Assembly (NCBI GenBank): GCA_000332255.1
Contig: KB235926.1
Span: 3,359,367-3,423,366, forward strand
Length of the DNA stretch: 64,000 bases
Reading direction: 5' to 3'
DNA from: a cyanobacterium PCC 7702
Lineage (GTDB): Bacteria > Cyanobacteriota > Cyanobacteriia > Cyanobacteriales > Nostocaceae
Shown here: positions 1 through 11,411 of the stretch, one piece after another
Position numbering within the stretch: the first letter of the stretch is position 1
Layout of the letters: every line of letters starts with the position of its first letter
Made by a program: the position numbers and the translations under genes
Notes under the pieces: model-generated
What the model saw: only the letters and a program-made list of their open reading frames with translations
What the model was told of the DNA's origin: nothing
The model's database searches: none

Positions 1-3000
1 AAAAACACCATCAATACCATGGTGGACCAGCTCAACTCCTTTGCTTCTGAAGTGACGCGAGTAGCGCGGGAGGTAGGAACCGAAGGCAAACTGGGCGTGC
101 AAGCTTATGTTCGAGGTGTAGCGGGTACCTGGAAAGATTTAACCGATAATGTGAATTTAATGGCAGGCAACTTGACAGCCCAGGTGCGCAATATTGCCGA
201 AGTGACAAAAGCGGTAGCCAATGGTGACCTTTCTAAGAAAATTACCGTGGATGTGAAAGGGGAAATCTTAGAACTCAAAAACACCATCAACACCATGGTG
301 GATCAACTGAGTTCCTTTGCTTCTGAGGTGACGCGAGTAGCTCGAGAAGTAGGAACCGAAGGCAAACTTGGCGGTCAAGCTCAAGTCCAAGGCGTGGCTG
401 GTACTTGGAAAGATTTGACGGATAATGTCAACTCGATGGCGAGTAACTTGACAGCGCAAGTACGAGGTATTGCTAAGGTGGTGACAGCAGTTGCCAATGG
501 AGATTTGAAGCGGAAATTAATGCTGGATGCCAAGGGCGAAATAGAGGCTTTGGCAGAAACGATTAATGAAATGATCGACACTTTGGCGACCTTTGCCAAC
601 CAAGTGACAACTGTAGCGCGGGAAGTAGGTATTGAAGGAAAGTTAGGCGGACAAGCCAAAGTACCGGGAGCTGCTGGTACATGGAAAGATTTAACTGATA
701 ATGTCAACGAACTAGCGGCCACCTTGACTACCCAGCTGCGGGCGATCGCCGAAGTTGCAACCGCTGTGACCAAGGGCGACCTAACACGCTCTATTTCCGT
801 GGAAGCCCAAGGTGAAGTAGCCATCCTCAAAGACAACATCAACCAGATGATTGCCAACCTGCGAGAAACAACGCAGAAAAACACCGAACAAGACTGGCTC
901 AAAACTAACCTGGCTAAATTTACTCGCATGCTGCAAGGCCAGCGAGACCTAGAAACCGTATCCAAACTCATCCTCTCAGAATTGGCACCACTGGTGGGCG
1001 CATCTTGTGGTGTGTTCTACATCCTAGAAAATACGGAAGGTTCGCCATTCTTAAAATTACTCAGCAGTTATGCCTATCGCGAACGCAAACATCTTGCCAA
1101 CCGCTTCTACTTGGGTGAAGGCTTGGTAGGACAGTGCGCTTTGGAAAAAGAACGTATTTTACTCACAGAAGTACCGCACGATTACATCAAAATCAGCTCT
1201 GGTCTGGGGGAAGCTACGCCGTTGAATGTGGTAGTACTACCGGTATTGTTTGAAGGACAGGTAACAGCAGTAATCGAACTTGCTTCCTTCCGGCGCTTTA
1301 GCGAAATTCACCTGACATTTTTAGATCAACTCACAGAAAGTATCGCCATCGTCCTCAACACCATCGCTGCTAGCATGCGTACGGAAGAACTGCTCAAACA
1401 ATCCCAGTCCCTAGCAGAAGAATTACAAATTCAGCAAAATGAACTTCGGGAAACCAACAAACGTCTGGAACAACAAGCCCAAACTCTCAAGGCCTCCGAA
1501 GAATTGCTCAAAAGCCAGCAAGAAGAATTACAAAAAACCAATGCGGAACTAGAAGAAAAAGCAGAATTGCTAGCACAGCAAAATAAAGAAGTAGAACGCA
1601 AAAACCAAGAAATTGAACAAGCAAGGCTGTCTTTGGAAGAAAAAGCCGAACAACTGGCCCTTTCATCCAAATATAAATCCGAATTTTTAGCAAACATGTC
1701 CCACGAATTGCGGACACCGCTCAATAGCTTGCTGATCTTGGCAAAATTGCTAGCAGACAACCCAGAAGGCAACCTCACTGAAAAACAAGTAGAATACTGC
1801 CGCACAATTTACTCCGCAGGCAATGATTTGTTATCGCTAATCAATGACATCCTCGATTTGGCAAAAATTGAGTCTGGAACCATGTCCATTGACATGGAAC
1901 AAATGCGGTTGTCTGATGTGCAAGAGCAAGTAGAGCGCACATTTCGACAAGTCGCTCAAAACAAAGGACTCAACTTTACCATCGAGCTGGCTCCGGAATT
2001 GCCGAGGACAATTTATACCGATCCCAAACGCCTGCATCAAATTTTGAAAAATTTACTAGCAAACGCTTTTAAATTTACAGAACAAGGCGAAGTTAACCTA
2101 CGAATTTTTGCGGCCACCCAGGGATGGAGTTCCGATCGCATAGCTTTAAATAACGCTTCTTGGGTAATCGCCTTTGCTGTCAAAGATACAGGTATTGGTA
2201 TTGCACCCGAAAAACAAAAAATCATTTTCGAAGCCTTTCAACAAGCAGATGGTACCACCAGTCGCAAATACGGCGGTACAGGTTTAGGCTTGTCCATCAG
2301 TCGCGAAATCGCCCGTTTGCTCAATGGGGAAATTAAATTAGTCAGTTCTCCAGGAAAAGGTAGCACCTTCACGCTGTACCTACCCCAAATGGGGAAAATT
2401 CTACAACCAGACAACACTACTAGCTCGCAACAAGCCTGCACCAGCAGCACCACAACCCAAGCAACACTATGGTTTTCCCAACCTTCCTTTGTACAAGCAG
2501 ACGACTTAGCTTCCCAAGCTCGGCCTAAAGATACTTATAGCTGTTTTACTCATCCTGCTCTCATGGACGATCGAGAGACAATCAACGAGGGCGATCGCGT
2601 TCTTTTAATCGTAGAAGATGATGTGAAATTTGCCCGCATTCTTCTAGAAATGACACGACAGTACAACTTTAAAGGTATTGTCGCTCACAACGGAACCACC
2701 GGTTTAGCCCTGGCAGAAACATATCAACCTGCTGCCATTATCCTCGATATCCGCCTCCCCGGAATGGATGGTTGGACAGTACTCGATCGCCTCAAGCACA
2801 ACCCAAAAACCCGTCACATCCCCGTACACGTAATGACGGTGGAAGACGGACGACAGCGCAGCTTGCAACAAGGAGCGATCGCCTACCTGCAAAAACCCAT
2901 TAGTTCCGAACTGCTGCACCAAGCATTAACTAAAATCAAAGGTTTTGTCGAACGGCGAGTGAAAAATTTGCTGATCGTAGAAGATGATGAAAACCAACGC

Positions 3001-3765
3001 CAAAGCATTATTGAACTCGTTGGTAACAGTGATGTCGCCACCACCGCTGTTAGCACCGGTAGCGAAGCTTTGGAAGCTGTCCGCTCCCATCACTACGATT
3101 GCGTAGTTCTGGATTTGGGACTACCAGATATGGACGGGTTCGAGTTAATCGAACAAATCAAACAATCTCCCAACGGTGAAGCAATACCCATTATTGTTTA
3201 CACTGGCAGGGAAATAACCAAAGCTCAAGAAACTCAACTGCGACGCATGGCGGAAACAATTATCGTCAAAGACGTACGCTCTCCCGAACGCCTTTTCGAC
3301 GAAACTGCATTATTTTTGCATCGCGTTCACGCCAATTTACCCGCTCCCAAACGACAAATACTCGAGCAACTACAAAACTCTGACCCCTTGCTCGCCGGCA
3401 AAAAAGTTCTCATAATTGATGACGACGTGCGTAACATTTTTGCCCTTACTAGTGTCCTCGAACGCTATCAAATGCAAGTTATTTACGCCGAAAATGGTAG
3501 CGACGGCATAGAAATTTTGCACAACAATCCAGATACCAATATTATCTTGATGGATGTGATGATGCCAGAAATGGATGGCTATGAAACTACTCACCGCATC
3601 CGCTGCAATCCCCAATTTGCTTCTTTGCCGATCATCGCCCTCACAGCCAAAGCCATGCAAGGCGATCGCGAAAAGTGTATCGAAGCTGGTGCATCTGACT
3701 ACATTACCAAACCCGTAGATACGGAACAGTTACTTTCCCTATTACGTGTTTGGTTATATAGATAG
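1..3765 (+). CDS. Poly-HAMP hybrid sensor histidine kinase with three receiver domains (5'-truncated)
   Basis: The reading frame is open from base 1, so the N-terminus lies outside the window; residue numbers here count from the Met at 19. Residues 1-280 are about three 92-residue units, each pairing a canonical HAMP stretch (ending GDL...GEI) with a divergent one (VAREVG...[11 protein letters not shown]). A GAF domain (about 310-460) and a long Gln/Glu-rich coiled coil follow. Next come HisKA with phospho-acceptor His562 ([10 protein letters not shown]) and HATPase_c with the GTGLGLSI box. Three receiver domains end the protein, with Asp910, Asp1032 and Asp1179. It should be a phosphorelay sensor; the input is unknown. 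It is a close paralogue of the next gene and heads a cluster with cheR- and cheB-type genes. Confidence 0.93.
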   Translation, partial: KNTINTMVDQLNSFASEVTRVAREVGTEGKLGVQAYVRGVAGTWKDLTDNVNLMAGNLTAQVRNIAEVTKAVANGDLSKKITVDVKGEILELKNTINTMVDQLSSFASEVTRVAREVGTEGKLGGQAQVQGVAGTWKDLTDNVNSMASNLTAQVRGIAKVVTAVANGDLKRKLMLDAKGEIEALAETINEMIDTLATFANQVTTVAREVGIEGKLGGQAKVPGAAGTWKDLTDNVNELAATLTTQLRAIAEVATAVTKGDLTRSISVEAQGEVAILKDNINQMIANLRETTQKNTEQDWLKTNLAKFTRMLQGQRDLETVSKLILSELAPLVGASCGVFYILENTEGSPFLKLLSSYAYRERKHLANRFYLGEGLVGQCALEKERILLTEVPHDYIKISSGLGEATPLNVVVLPVLFEGQVTAVIELASFRRFSEIHLTFLDQLTESIAIVLNTIAASMRTEELLKQSQSLAEELQIQQNELRETNKRLEQQAQTLKASEELLKSQQEELQKTNAELEEKAELLAQQNKEVERKNQEIEQARLSLEEKAEQLALSSKYKSEFLANMSHELRTPLNSLLILAKLLADNPEGNLTEKQVEYCRTIYSAGNDLLSLINDILDLAKIESGTMSIDMEQMRLSDVQEQVERTFRQVAQNKGLNFTIELAPELPRTIYTDPKRLHQILKNLLANAFKFTEQGEVNLRIFAATQGWSSDRIALNNASWVIAFAVKDTGIGIAPEKQKIIFEAFQQADGTTSRKYGGTGLGLSISREIARLLNGEIKLVSSPGKGSTFTLYLPQMGKILQPDNTTSSQQACTSSTTTQATLWFSQPSFVQADDLASQARPKDTYSCFTHPALMDDRETINEGDRVLLIVEDDVKFARILLEMTRQYNFKGIVAHNGTTGLALAETYQPAAIILDIRLPGMDGWTVLDRLKHNPKTRHIPVHVMTVEDGRQRSLQQGAIAYLQKPISSELLHQALTKIKGFVERRVKNLLIVEDDENQRQSIIELVGNSDVATTAVSTGSEALEAVRSHHYDCVVLDLGLPDMDGFELIEQIKQSPNGEAIPIIVYTGREITKAQETQLRRMAETIIVKDVRSPERLFDETALFLHRVHANLPAPKRQILEQLQNSDPLLAGKKVLIIDDDVRNIFALTSVLERYQMQVIYAENGSDGIEILHNNPDTNIILMDVMMPEMDGYETTHRIRCNPQFASLPIIALTAKAMQGDREKCIEAGASDYITKPVDTEQLLSLLRVWLYR

Positions 3766-3774
3766 ATATCTTCC

Positions 3775-3821
3775 TTTATCATTCATAGTCTTTATACTTG
3801 AACTATGAATGATAAATTTTT
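3775..3821 (+). terminator. Hairpin terminator after the first kinase
   Basis: A perfect 15-bp inverted repeat (3775-3789 with 3802-3816) encloses a 12-nt loop and is followed directly by a T run. It starts nine bases after the stop codon of the first hybrid kinase. The stem is AT-rich, so its strength is uncertain, but the symmetry is exact. Confidence 0.65.
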
Positions 3822-3833
3822 ATAATATCTTTA

Positions 3834-3865
3834 TTGCTTACTAAAATATATTGCTTACTAAAATA
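3834..3865 (+). repeat. Two-copy 17-bp tandem repeat
   Basis: The unit TTGCTTACTAAAATA occurs at 3834-3848 and again at 3851-3865, a 17-bp period, in the spacer between the two paralogous kinases. I see no coding role; it is probably a local duplication. Confidence 0.7.
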
Positions 3866-3942
3866 TTTTGGCTGCATGTTAGGTAATTCTCGTTAGTTCT
3901 TTGCCAAGAAGAACAAATGTATCGGAATTTGACTCATAACAA

Positions 3943-6900
3943 ATGCTCAAAAATTTTAAAATTAGCACCAAAATAGGCGCCAGTTTTGCACTAGGATTAT
4001 TGATAATTGCAGCTTTAGCAATATTTGCATACACCACGACACGCGAATTAATTATTACCTCTAGATGGCAAAACTATACCTACGAAGTTATTAGAGAATT
4101 AAATACACTAATTGCTAACGTCCAAGAAGCAGAAGCAACACAACAAGCTTACTTAATTACGGAAGAACCGATTTATTTAGAACAATATAAAAACACAATT
4201 CCAGAAATTCAAAAAAATCTCAATTATCTCCTCAAATTAACAGCAGATAACCCCAAGCAACAGCAAAGACTTGCAGTTCTCAAGCCATTAATCAGCCAAA
4301 GAATAGCTAGAATGCAAAAAGGAATTGCATTACGGCAAAATCAAGGATTGGCAGCAGTGAAAAATTTCTGGCTGGCGAATCAAGGTGTAAATGAAAGCAG
4401 TCAAATTCGTCAGTTAGTTGCAGAAATAGAAGGCGAAGAACTTCAATTATTAAAACAGCGCGCCCAACAAACCCAACGAGCTTCACAACAAGCAATAGAT
4501 ACAATCATCTACGGTGGTTGTGTGGCAGTTTTATTTTTGACTTTAATTACTATTTATCTGACTAAAAATATCTCTCAACCTCTTCAAGAAATCTCCAAAG
4601 CAACAGAAAAATTAGCACAAGGAGATTTATCTCAAGTAAATGTATCATCTTCCCTTGTTCAACGCCAAGATGAAATCGGGACGTTGGCGCGCGCTTTGAA
4701 ATTGGCGATCGCTAATTTACATCAGACCACTATTCAAAACAACGAACAAAATTGGCTCCAATCCAACATCGCTAAGTTTAGCCGGATGTTACAAGGCCAA
4801 AGAAATCTAGAAACACTAGCGAGAACAATTCTCAAAGAACTAGCACTACTGCTAGAAGCTCAACAAGGTGTTTTCTATTTCCTGGACTCGGAAGATGACC
4901 AACCCGTACTCAAACCCATCGGTACCTATGCACACCAACAGCAACAAGAAATTTGCCAAAAAATTCGCCTGGGAGAAGGGTTAGTCGGACAATCTGCCTT
5001 AGAAAAACAAAAAATTATACTCACAGATATTCCTAGCGACTACATCCGCATCAGCTCAGGACTGGGAGAAGCCAAACCCCGAAATATTATTATCTTACCA
5101 GTCATATTCGAAAATAACGCGATCGCGGTGCTCGAATTAGCCTCATTTCAGCAATTTAGCGAGCTTCATCACACTTTTTTGGAACAAGCTAGTGAAATTA
5201 TTGGCATAGCATTAAATGCGATCGCTGCTGATATCCGCACCCAACAACTACTGCAACAATCCCAAGCTTTGACACAACAGCTCCAGGAAACAAACAAGCG
5301 CTTGGAACAACAAGCTCAACAACTACAAGTCTCAGAAGAAATTTTGAAACAGCAACAACAAGAATTACAGCAATCCAACGAAGAATTAGAGCAACTCAAC
5401 GCAGAACTAGAAGAAAAAGCAGAACTGCTGTGGACAAAAAACCAAGAAATAGAGCGCAAAAATCAAGAAATTGCGCAAGCAAAGCAAGCTTTAGAAGAAA
5501 AAGCTCAACAACTGACCCTCTCATCCCGGTACAAGTCCGAATTTCTCGCAAATGTATCCCACGAATTGCGGACACCGCTCAATAGTCTGCTCATATTAGC
5601 AAAATTGCTCGCAGACAACACCGAAGGTAACCTGAGCCAAAAACAAGTAGAATACAGTCGCACAATTTACTCTGCTGGAAACGATCTGTTGTCTTTGATC
5701 AACGACATCCTGGATTTGGCAAAAATTGAATCTGGGACCATGTCAATTGAAATGAATCACATCCAGCTTTATGACTTGCATAACAACCTAGAACGCATCT
5801 TTAGGGAAGTAGCTCAAAACAAAGGACTTCATTTCTCGATTGAATTAGCTCCAGAACTACCAAAAACGATTTATACCGATGGCAAACGCTTGCAACAAGT
5901 TCTGAGAAACTTACTAGCCAACGCATTTAAATTCACAGAACGTGGTGAAGTACGGTTGCGAGTGTTTGTGGCAAAACAAGGATGGAGTCCAGACCAGGAA
6001 CATTTGAATCGCGCTGGAAGTGTTATCGCCTTTGCAGTCAGCGATACAGGAATTGGTATTGTCCCGGAAAAGCAGAAACTCATTTTTGAGGCATTTCAGC
6101 AAGCAGATGGAACTACCAGTCGCAAATATGGCGGTACAGGATTGGGTTTGTCCATCAGTCGGGAAATTACCCGCCTTCTAGGTGGAGAAATTACACTCGA
6201 AAGCCATCCAGGTATAGGTAGCACTTTTACGCTGTATTTACCCCAGCAACAAGAATACGAAGATGTCCAAACTCAACCTCAGCAACAAACTTCACAATTA
6301 CCATCTCCTGCTGTTGTTTTACCCTGTTTTTTCCAAGACGACAGAGATAATATCACCCCAGGAGATCGCGTTCTTTTAATTATAGAAGACGATGTCAAAT
6401 TCGCCCGAGTCTTGGTGGATATAGCGCGTCAATACAACTTTAAGAGTATTGTAGCCCCCGATGGCAGTGCAGGTTTAGCATTAGCACGCCAATACAACCC
6501 TTGTGCCATCGTTCTTGATGTTCGCTTACCAGAAATAGATGGTTGGACGGTACTAGATCGACTCAAGCAAGATCCCAGTACCCGTCACATCCCCGTACAC
6601 GTAATGACCGTTGAAGAAGGACGACAGCGCTCCTTGCGACAAGGAGCGATCGCCTATTCCCAAAAACCAGTTACCAGCGACGCCCTACATGAAGCATTAA
6701 CTAAAATTAAAGACTTTGTCGAACGGCGAATTAAAAATTTATTAATCGTAGAAGATGATGACAACCAACGCCAAAGTATCGTGGAATTAATCGGTGAGGG
6801 CGATGATGTTGCTACTACTGCTGTTAGCACTGCAAAAGAAGCTTTAGCAGCTATTCGTTCTCAAAATTACGATTGCGTAGTCCTTGATTTAGGATTACCA

Positions 6901-7545
6901 GATATGGATGGTTTTGAGTTAATCGAACAAATCAAGCAATTCCCCAATGGCGAAACCCTACCTGTGATCGTCTATACCGCTAGAGAACTCACCAGGACCC
7001 AAGAAACCCAACTCCAACGCCTAGCAAAGACCATAATTATCAAAGATGTGCGTTCTCCTGGACGCCTTCTGGACGAAACTGCCTTGTTTTTACACCGCGT
7101 GCAAGCAAATTTAGCTGCTCCCAAACCACAAATACCCGAACAACTACACCACAGTGACTCTTTGTTGAAGGACAAAAAAGTTCTCATTGTTGATGACGAC
7201 GTCCGTAATATTTTTGCCATTACCAGCGTTCTAGAACGCTATCATATGCAAGTTTTCTACGCTGAAAACGGTAGTGACGGTATAGAAGTTCTACAAAATC
7301 AGCCGGATATCAATATCATCTTAATGGATATCATGATGCCGAAAATGGACGGTTATGAAACTACGCGCCGCATTCGCCAAAACCCAGAATGGAAATCCAT
7401 CCCAATTATTGCCTTGACCGCTAAGGCCATGCAAGGCGATCGCGAAAAATGTATCGAAGCTGGCGCATCCGACTACATTACTAAACCCGTAGATACCCAA
7501 CGTCTACTTTCCCTACTGCGTGTTTGGCTATACCGCCAAGGTTAA
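3943..7545 (+). CDS. CHASE3-HAMP-GAF hybrid sensor histidine kinase with three receiver domains
   Basis: This 1200-residue membrane kinase starts with a transmembrane helix (about residues 10-30). A CHASE3-type extracytoplasmic helical sensor (about 35-180, with the EAEATQQAYLITEE stretch) and a second membrane helix (about 187-207) follow. Then come HAMP, GAF (about 280-430), a coiled coil, HisKA with His540, HATPase_c (GTGLGLSI) and three receiver domains with Asp859, Asp982 and Asp1129. From the GAF domain onward it is nearly colinear with the upstream kinase, so the pair arose by duplication with the input half exchanged: poly-HAMP in one, CHASE3 in the other. The ligand is not known. Confidence 0.95.
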   Translation: MLKNFKISTKIGASFALGLLIIAALAIFAYTTTRELIITSRWQNYTYEVIRELNTLIANVQEAEATQQAYLITEEPIYLEQYKNTIPEIQKNLNYLLKLTADNPKQQQRLAVLKPLISQRIARMQKGIALRQNQGLAAVKNFWLANQGVNESSQIRQLVAEIEGEELQLLKQRAQQTQRASQQAIDTIIYGGCVAVLFLTLITIYLTKNISQPLQEISKATEKLAQGDLSQVNVSSSLVQRQDEIGTLARALKLAIANLHQTTIQNNEQNWLQSNIAKFSRMLQGQRNLETLARTILKELALLLEAQQGVFYFLDSEDDQPVLKPIGTYAHQQQQEICQKIRLGEGLVGQSALEKQKIILTDIPSDYIRISSGLGEAKPRNIIILPVIFENNAIAVLELASFQQFSELHHTFLEQASEIIGIALNAIAADIRTQQLLQQSQALTQQLQETNKRLEQQAQQLQVSEEILKQQQQELQQSNEELEQLNAELEEKAELLWTKNQEIERKNQEIAQAKQALEEKAQQLTLSSRYKSEFLANVSHELRTPLNSLLILAKLLADNTEGNLSQKQVEYSRTIYSAGNDLLSLINDILDLAKIESGTMSIEMNHIQLYDLHNNLERIFREVAQNKGLHFSIELAPELPKTIYTDGKRLQQVLRNLLANAFKFTERGEVRLRVFVAKQGWSPDQEHLNRAGSVIAFAVSDTGIGIVPEKQKLIFEAFQQADGTTSRKYGGTGLGLSISREITRLLGGEITLESHPGIGSTFTLYLPQQQEYEDVQTQPQQQTSQLPSPAVVLPCFFQDDRDNITPGDRVLLIIEDDVKFARVLVDIARQYNFKSIVAPDGSAGLALARQYNPCAIVLDVRLPEIDGWTVLDRLKQDPSTRHIPVHVMTVEEGRQRSLRQGAIAYSQKPVTSDALHEALTKIKDFVERRIKNLLIVEDDDNQRQSIVELIGEGDDVATTAVSTAKEALAAIRSQNYDCVVLDLGLPDMDGFELIEQIKQFPNGETLPVIVYTARELTRTQETQLQRLAKTIIIKDVRSPGRLLDETALFLHRVQANLAAPKPQIPEQLHHSDSLLKDKKVLIVDDDVRNIFAITSVLERYHMQVFYAENGSDGIEVLQNQPDINIILMDIMMPKMDGYETTRRIRQNPEWKSIPIIALTAKAMQGDREKCIEAGASDYITKPVDTQRLLSLLRVWLYRQG

Positions 7546-7868
7546 GCCTAGGGAGAGATTTATCAACAATACTTTTTTATTGGTAGATGGATGCAGCATC
7601 TAATATTTCTATCCTATAACAAAAAAGATTCCTCTATCTGCAAAGAAAAATCCAAATCCTCATACTAATTCTTCAACTACACATAGTTTGTAGTCAGCAC
7701 CAAGCGCGATCGCTACAAACCAAGAAAACTCGTAGTTATTCGGAAGAGAAATGGTGTTACTTTTTTCCAATTCACATTAGCTTGCGATTAATAACTGCAA
7801 TTTAGCATTGCTCTTTATGCCTCCCAATCAGACGACAACAAGACTCATTTTCTGGATTTAAAAACACC
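7546..7868. other. Intergenic spacer, 323 bp
   Basis: The spacer between the second hybrid kinase and the cheR-type gene holds one GCGATCGC octamer near 7707. I see no convincing open frame or hairpin terminator. Confidence 0.6.
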
Positions 7869-8693
7869 ATGGGAATGGAACAGCTTGAAGACATAGAAAT
7901 TCAATTACTATTAGAAGGTTTATATCGCTATTACGGATTTGATTTTAGAAATTATGCCCTAGCTTCCCTCAAACGCCGCATCCTCAATATGGTTCAAGCA
8001 GAGGGCTTAAAATCTGTATCTGGTTTGCAAGAAAAAATTCTCCACGATCCTGAATGTTTAGAAAGATTTTTATTTAATCTCTCTGTTAACGTCACTACTA
8101 TGTTTCGAGACCCCGAGTTTTTTCTTGCCTTTAGAACCAAAGTTGTTCCCATACTCAGAACATACCCTTTTATTCGCATTTGGCACGCAGGATGCTCCAC
8201 CGGAGAAGAAGTTTATTCTATGGCTATTTTGCTAAAAGAAGAAGGACTTTATCATCGTTCCCGACTGTATGCTACCGATATTAACGAGACAGTTTTGCGT
8301 CAAGCTAAAACCGGAATTTTCTCTCTCAAATTAATGCAAGAATATACCCATAATTATATAAAAGCAGGTGGAAAATCATCTTTTTCTAAGTACTATACAG
8401 CCGCCTACGGGAATGCAATTTTTTCTTCAGAATTAAAAGAAAATATTGTTTTTTCTTTACATAATTTAGTAACGGATAATTCTTTTAACGAATTTCATGT
8501 AATTTTTTGTCGTAATGTTCTAATTTATTTTAATAAATTATTGCAAAATCGAGTTCATACACTGCTTTATGAAAGCTTGATCAGATTGGGAATTTTAGGA
8601 TTGGGACGTCAAGAGTCAATAAAATTCACTGCCTATGAAAAAAATTACGAAAAATTAGAAGGTGGTGATAAACTTTATCGCAAAATTAGTTAA
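7869..8693 (+). CDS. CheR-type protein-glutamate O-methyltransferase
   Basis: The 274-residue product has the usual CheR layout: an all-helical N-terminal domain (about 1-75) and a SAM-dependent methyltransferase domain. The SAM-binding motif HAGCSTGEEVYS lies near residues 102-113, an acidic LYATDIN strand end follows, and FCRNVLIYF is the family's C-terminal motif. CheR proteins methylate glutamates of chemoreceptors, but no chemoreceptor is encoded nearby. With the adjacent CheB-type gene and the hybrid kinases it probably belongs to a non-flagellar module that modifies a sensor. The start ATG at 7869 is followed by a second ATG two codons on, so the exact start could shift by six bases. 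Confidence 0.9.
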   Translation: MGMEQLEDIEIQLLLEGLYRYYGFDFRNYALASLKRRILNMVQAEGLKSVSGLQEKILHDPECLERFLFNLSVNVTTMFRDPEFFLAFRTKVVPILRTYPFIRIWHAGCSTGEEVYSMAILLKEEGLYHRSRLYATDINETVLRQAKTGIFSLKLMQEYTHNYIKAGGKSSFSKYYTAAYGNAIFSSELKENIVFSLHNLVTDNSFNEFHVIFCRNVLIYFNKLLQNRVHTLLYESLIRLGILGLGRQESIKFTAYEKNYEKLEGGDKLYRKIS

Positions 8694-8828
8694 GTAAAAG
8701 AGATGTTTCCATAGCTTGCGAAAAGCGATCGCTCACCACTAACTTTGATTGCTAACTGCCAAACTGACTGATATTTACTTATGTCTAGCTGCCTCAGAAA
8801 TTGTAAATAGTAGATAGTGGGTTAACAT

Positions 8829-9458
8829 ATGAAAACAGCAACAGTTACCTGTGAGCTAACAATTACTAACCAGTGGCGGCATTATGAACTAATTGTTATC
8901 GGTACATCTTTAGGAGGTTTAAAAGCTCTGACAGTGGTGCTAAACTATTTGCCTAAAAATTTTTCCGTACCTGTAGCTGTTGTTCAACATCGCCACAAAG
9001 CTTCCGATCGCACCTTAGTTGCATCGTTGCAGCATCACACCAGCCTAGCTGTCAAAGAAGCGGAAGACAAGGAAGAAATTTTGCCTGGTTGGGTATATTT
9101 AGCTCCTGCCGATTATCACTTATTAGTGGAAAGTAGCAACATAACTGCCTCTAGACCTTATTTTGCGTTATCCACCGATCCCCCAGTTACTTACGCGCGA
9201 CCTTCAATAGATATTTTATTTGAGACAGCGGCGGAAGCCTATAGGGAAAAAGCGATCGGCGTGCTGTTAACAGGTGCCAATCAAGATGGTGTGAAAGGAC
9301 TAGCAAAAATTAAAGCCTGCGGTGGCCTCACCATAGTAGAAGAACCAACCACAGCCTTTTGTCCGATTATACCTGCTGCTGCCATTAAAGCCAAAGTAGC
9401 AGACAAAATTTTCCCTTTGGAGCATATTAGCTTGTTTTTAGTCAAAATTTGTAATTGA
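8829..9458 (+). CDS. CheB-type protein-glutamate methylesterase, without receiver domain
   Basis: The 209-residue protein is a stand-alone CheB catalytic domain. The triad can be read as Ser27 (GTSLGG), His54 (VVQHRH) and Asp153 (GANQDG). Classical CheB has an N-terminal receiver domain that gates the active site; here there is none, so activity must be controlled otherwise, perhaps by the receiver domains of the neighbouring kinases. It follows the CheR-type gene after 135 bp and precedes a receiver-PAS-kinase by 173 bp. Such kinase-cheR-cheB-kinase clusters occur in many cyanobacteria; the target receptor cannot be named. Confidence 0.9.
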   Translation: MKTATVTCELTITNQWRHYELIVIGTSLGGLKALTVVLNYLPKNFSVPVAVVQHRHKASDRTLVASLQHHTSLAVKEAEDKEEILPGWVYLAPADYHLLVESSNITASRPYFALSTDPPVTYARPSIDILFETAAEAYREKAIGVLLTGANQDGVKGLAKIKACGGLTIVEEPTTAFCPIIPAAAIKAKVADKIFPLEHISLFLVKICN

Positions 9459-9631
9459 GATTAGTAAATATCCTCTTTTTTGTTTCCAGATGAAATAGCT
9501 ATAAACTATTAATATTAGCAATTAGCTAAATATATAACTTAAGATAGTGTGAACACGTCTAATCAAAAGGTCACAGTCAAGAAAGAGGTACTAAAAACCT
9601 TTTGGCATACTTCTAAAAGTGTATAGTCGCA

Positions 9632-11377
9632 ATGTCCTTTGAACCGAAAGTCAATGTTCTGTTGGTAGATGACCATCCGGAAAACTTGTTAGCTCTGGAG
9701 GCAATTTTAGATAGCCTCGGTCAAAACTTAGTCAGGGCCACCTCAGGCCCAGAAGCTTTACGACATCTGCTGAATCAGGATTTTGCCGTAATTCTCCTGG
9801 ATGTGCAAATGCCAGAAATGGACGGGTTCGAGACAGCGGGGCTAATCCGACAAAGGGAGCGATCGCGCCATACACCGATTATCTTTATCACAGCATTCAA
9901 CACCAGTGAGTCGATGGTGTTTAAAGGCTACTCCCTCGGTGCGGTAGACTACCTGTTCAAGCCGATCCAGCCAGAAATCCTCAAATCCAAAGTGTCGGCT
10001 TTTATTGATTTATTCCAAAAAACTGCGGAAGTAAAGCGACAAGCTTTACAACTAGCAGCAATGAACGTAGAACTGAGAAAGCGGGAAGAAATGTTCCGTT
10101 CTTTGTGCGCTTGCTCGCCTGTAGGTATTTTTCTGACAGACAAACAAGGTAGATGTACTTATGTAAACCCTCGTTACCAAACTATATTTGGTTTAACACC
10201 CCAAGATAATATTAACGAAGCTTGGACGCAAAGAATTCACCACGAAGACCAACAACGGGTAATTACAAACTGGTATGGCGCGGCGACGGAAGGTCGAGAA
10301 TATAAAGGTGAATTTCGCATTCTCACCCCGGAAAAAACAGAGCGTTGGATTTACCTATCCTCATCTCCCATGCTTTCGGAAGAGGGTCACGTTATTGGTT
10401 TTGTTGGTACAGCAGAAGACATTACCGAACGCAAAAAAGCTGAAGAAGAACACATTGAATTAATTCGCGAGCAAACAGCGCGCCAAGAAGCAGAAACTGC
10501 AAATCGTCTCAAAGATGAATTTTTAGCAACCCTCTCCCACGAACTGCGCACACCTTTAACTTCCATCCTAGGTTGGGCAAGACTGCTGCGTCAAAAGAAA
10601 TTGGACGAAAAAGCAATCTGGCGGGCTATAGAAACAATTGAGCGCAACGCTACTTTGCAAGCACAACTAATCGAAGATATTTTAGATGTCTCGCGGATTA
10701 TGCGAGGCAAACTCACCCTCAATCTTTGTCCGGTAAATCTAGAAACCATCATTTCCAACGTTGCCAATGGTGCTCGTCTGGAAGCAGAAGCAAAAAACAT
10801 TCAGCTAGAGTGCTCGATCGAACCAGCGCCAACACAGACAAAAACCTGTAGCGCAAACAGTGAAAATAGCTCCCTAGTTTCTCGTCAAGGTATTATTCCT
10901 GCTTCTTTCCAGCTTTCACCTTTTGTGGTCTCGGGTGACTCTACTCGTTTGCAACAAGTGGTGTGGAATTTACTGAATAATGCCATTAAATTTACACCAG
11001 AAGGGGGCAAGGTCCAGATGCAATTGTCGTTGGAAACCCAACAGGAAGAAAATCAACCAGCAATCTCCTACGCTAAAATCACCATCAGCGACACAGGTAT
11101 CGGTATTAGTCCCGAGTTTCTTCCCCACGTATTCGATCGCTTTCGTCAAGCAGATGGAAGCATAACTAGAAATCACGGTGGTTTGGGACTAGGGTTGGCG
11201 ATCGTTCGTTATTTGGTGGAGATGCACGGCGGAAGCGTTAGTGCTGACAGTTCTGGAGTCGGACAGGGAGCAACGTTTACCGTCAGGTTGCCTTTGTTAG
11301 AAATTGGCAGACAACAACAAACAAACAAACAGCCACAGCAAGAAAATAGGAAAGTGGAAAGATGGACCAATAGATAG
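9632..11377 (+). CDS. Receiver-PAS-histidine kinase
   Basis: This 581-residue soluble kinase has an N-terminal receiver domain with phospho-acceptor Asp57 ([11 protein letters not shown]). A short coiled coil, a PAS/PAC sensor (about 150-270), HisKA with His303 ([11 protein letters not shown]) and HATPase_c with the GLGLGLAIV box follow. No membrane segment is seen. The receiver-first layout suggests that it takes a phosphoryl group from an upstream hybrid kinase and passes the signal on, plausibly from the two triple-receiver kinases in this cluster. A stretch at about residues 398-430 between the two parts of the kinase core is low in complexity and absent from many relatives. Confidence 0.92.
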   Translation: MSFEPKVNVLLVDDHPENLLALEAILDSLGQNLVRATSGPEALRHLLNQDFAVILLDVQMPEMDGFETAGLIRQRERSRHTPIIFITAFNTSESMVFKGYSLGAVDYLFKPIQPEILKSKVSAFIDLFQKTAEVKRQALQLAAMNVELRKREEMFRSLCACSPVGIFLTDKQGRCTYVNPRYQTIFGLTPQDNINEAWTQRIHHEDQQRVITNWYGAATEGREYKGEFRILTPEKTERWIYLSSSPMLSEEGHVIGFVGTAEDITERKKAEEEHIELIREQTARQEAETANRLKDEFLATLSHELRTPLTSILGWARLLRQKKLDEKAIWRAIETIERNATLQAQLIEDILDVSRIMRGKLTLNLCPVNLETIISNVANGARLEAEAKNIQLECSIEPAPTQTKTCSANSENSSLVSRQGIIPASFQLSPFVVSGDSTRLQQVVWNLLNNAIKFTPEGGKVQMQLSLETQQEENQPAISYAKITISDTGIGISPEFLPHVFDRFRQADGSITRNHGGLGLGLAIVRYLVEMHGGSVSADSSGVGQGATFTVRLPLLEIGRQQQTNKQPQQENRKVERWTNR

Positions 11378-11411
11378 ATAGCTTTCACCTCTTTCCTCTT
11401 CCAATAGCTTT

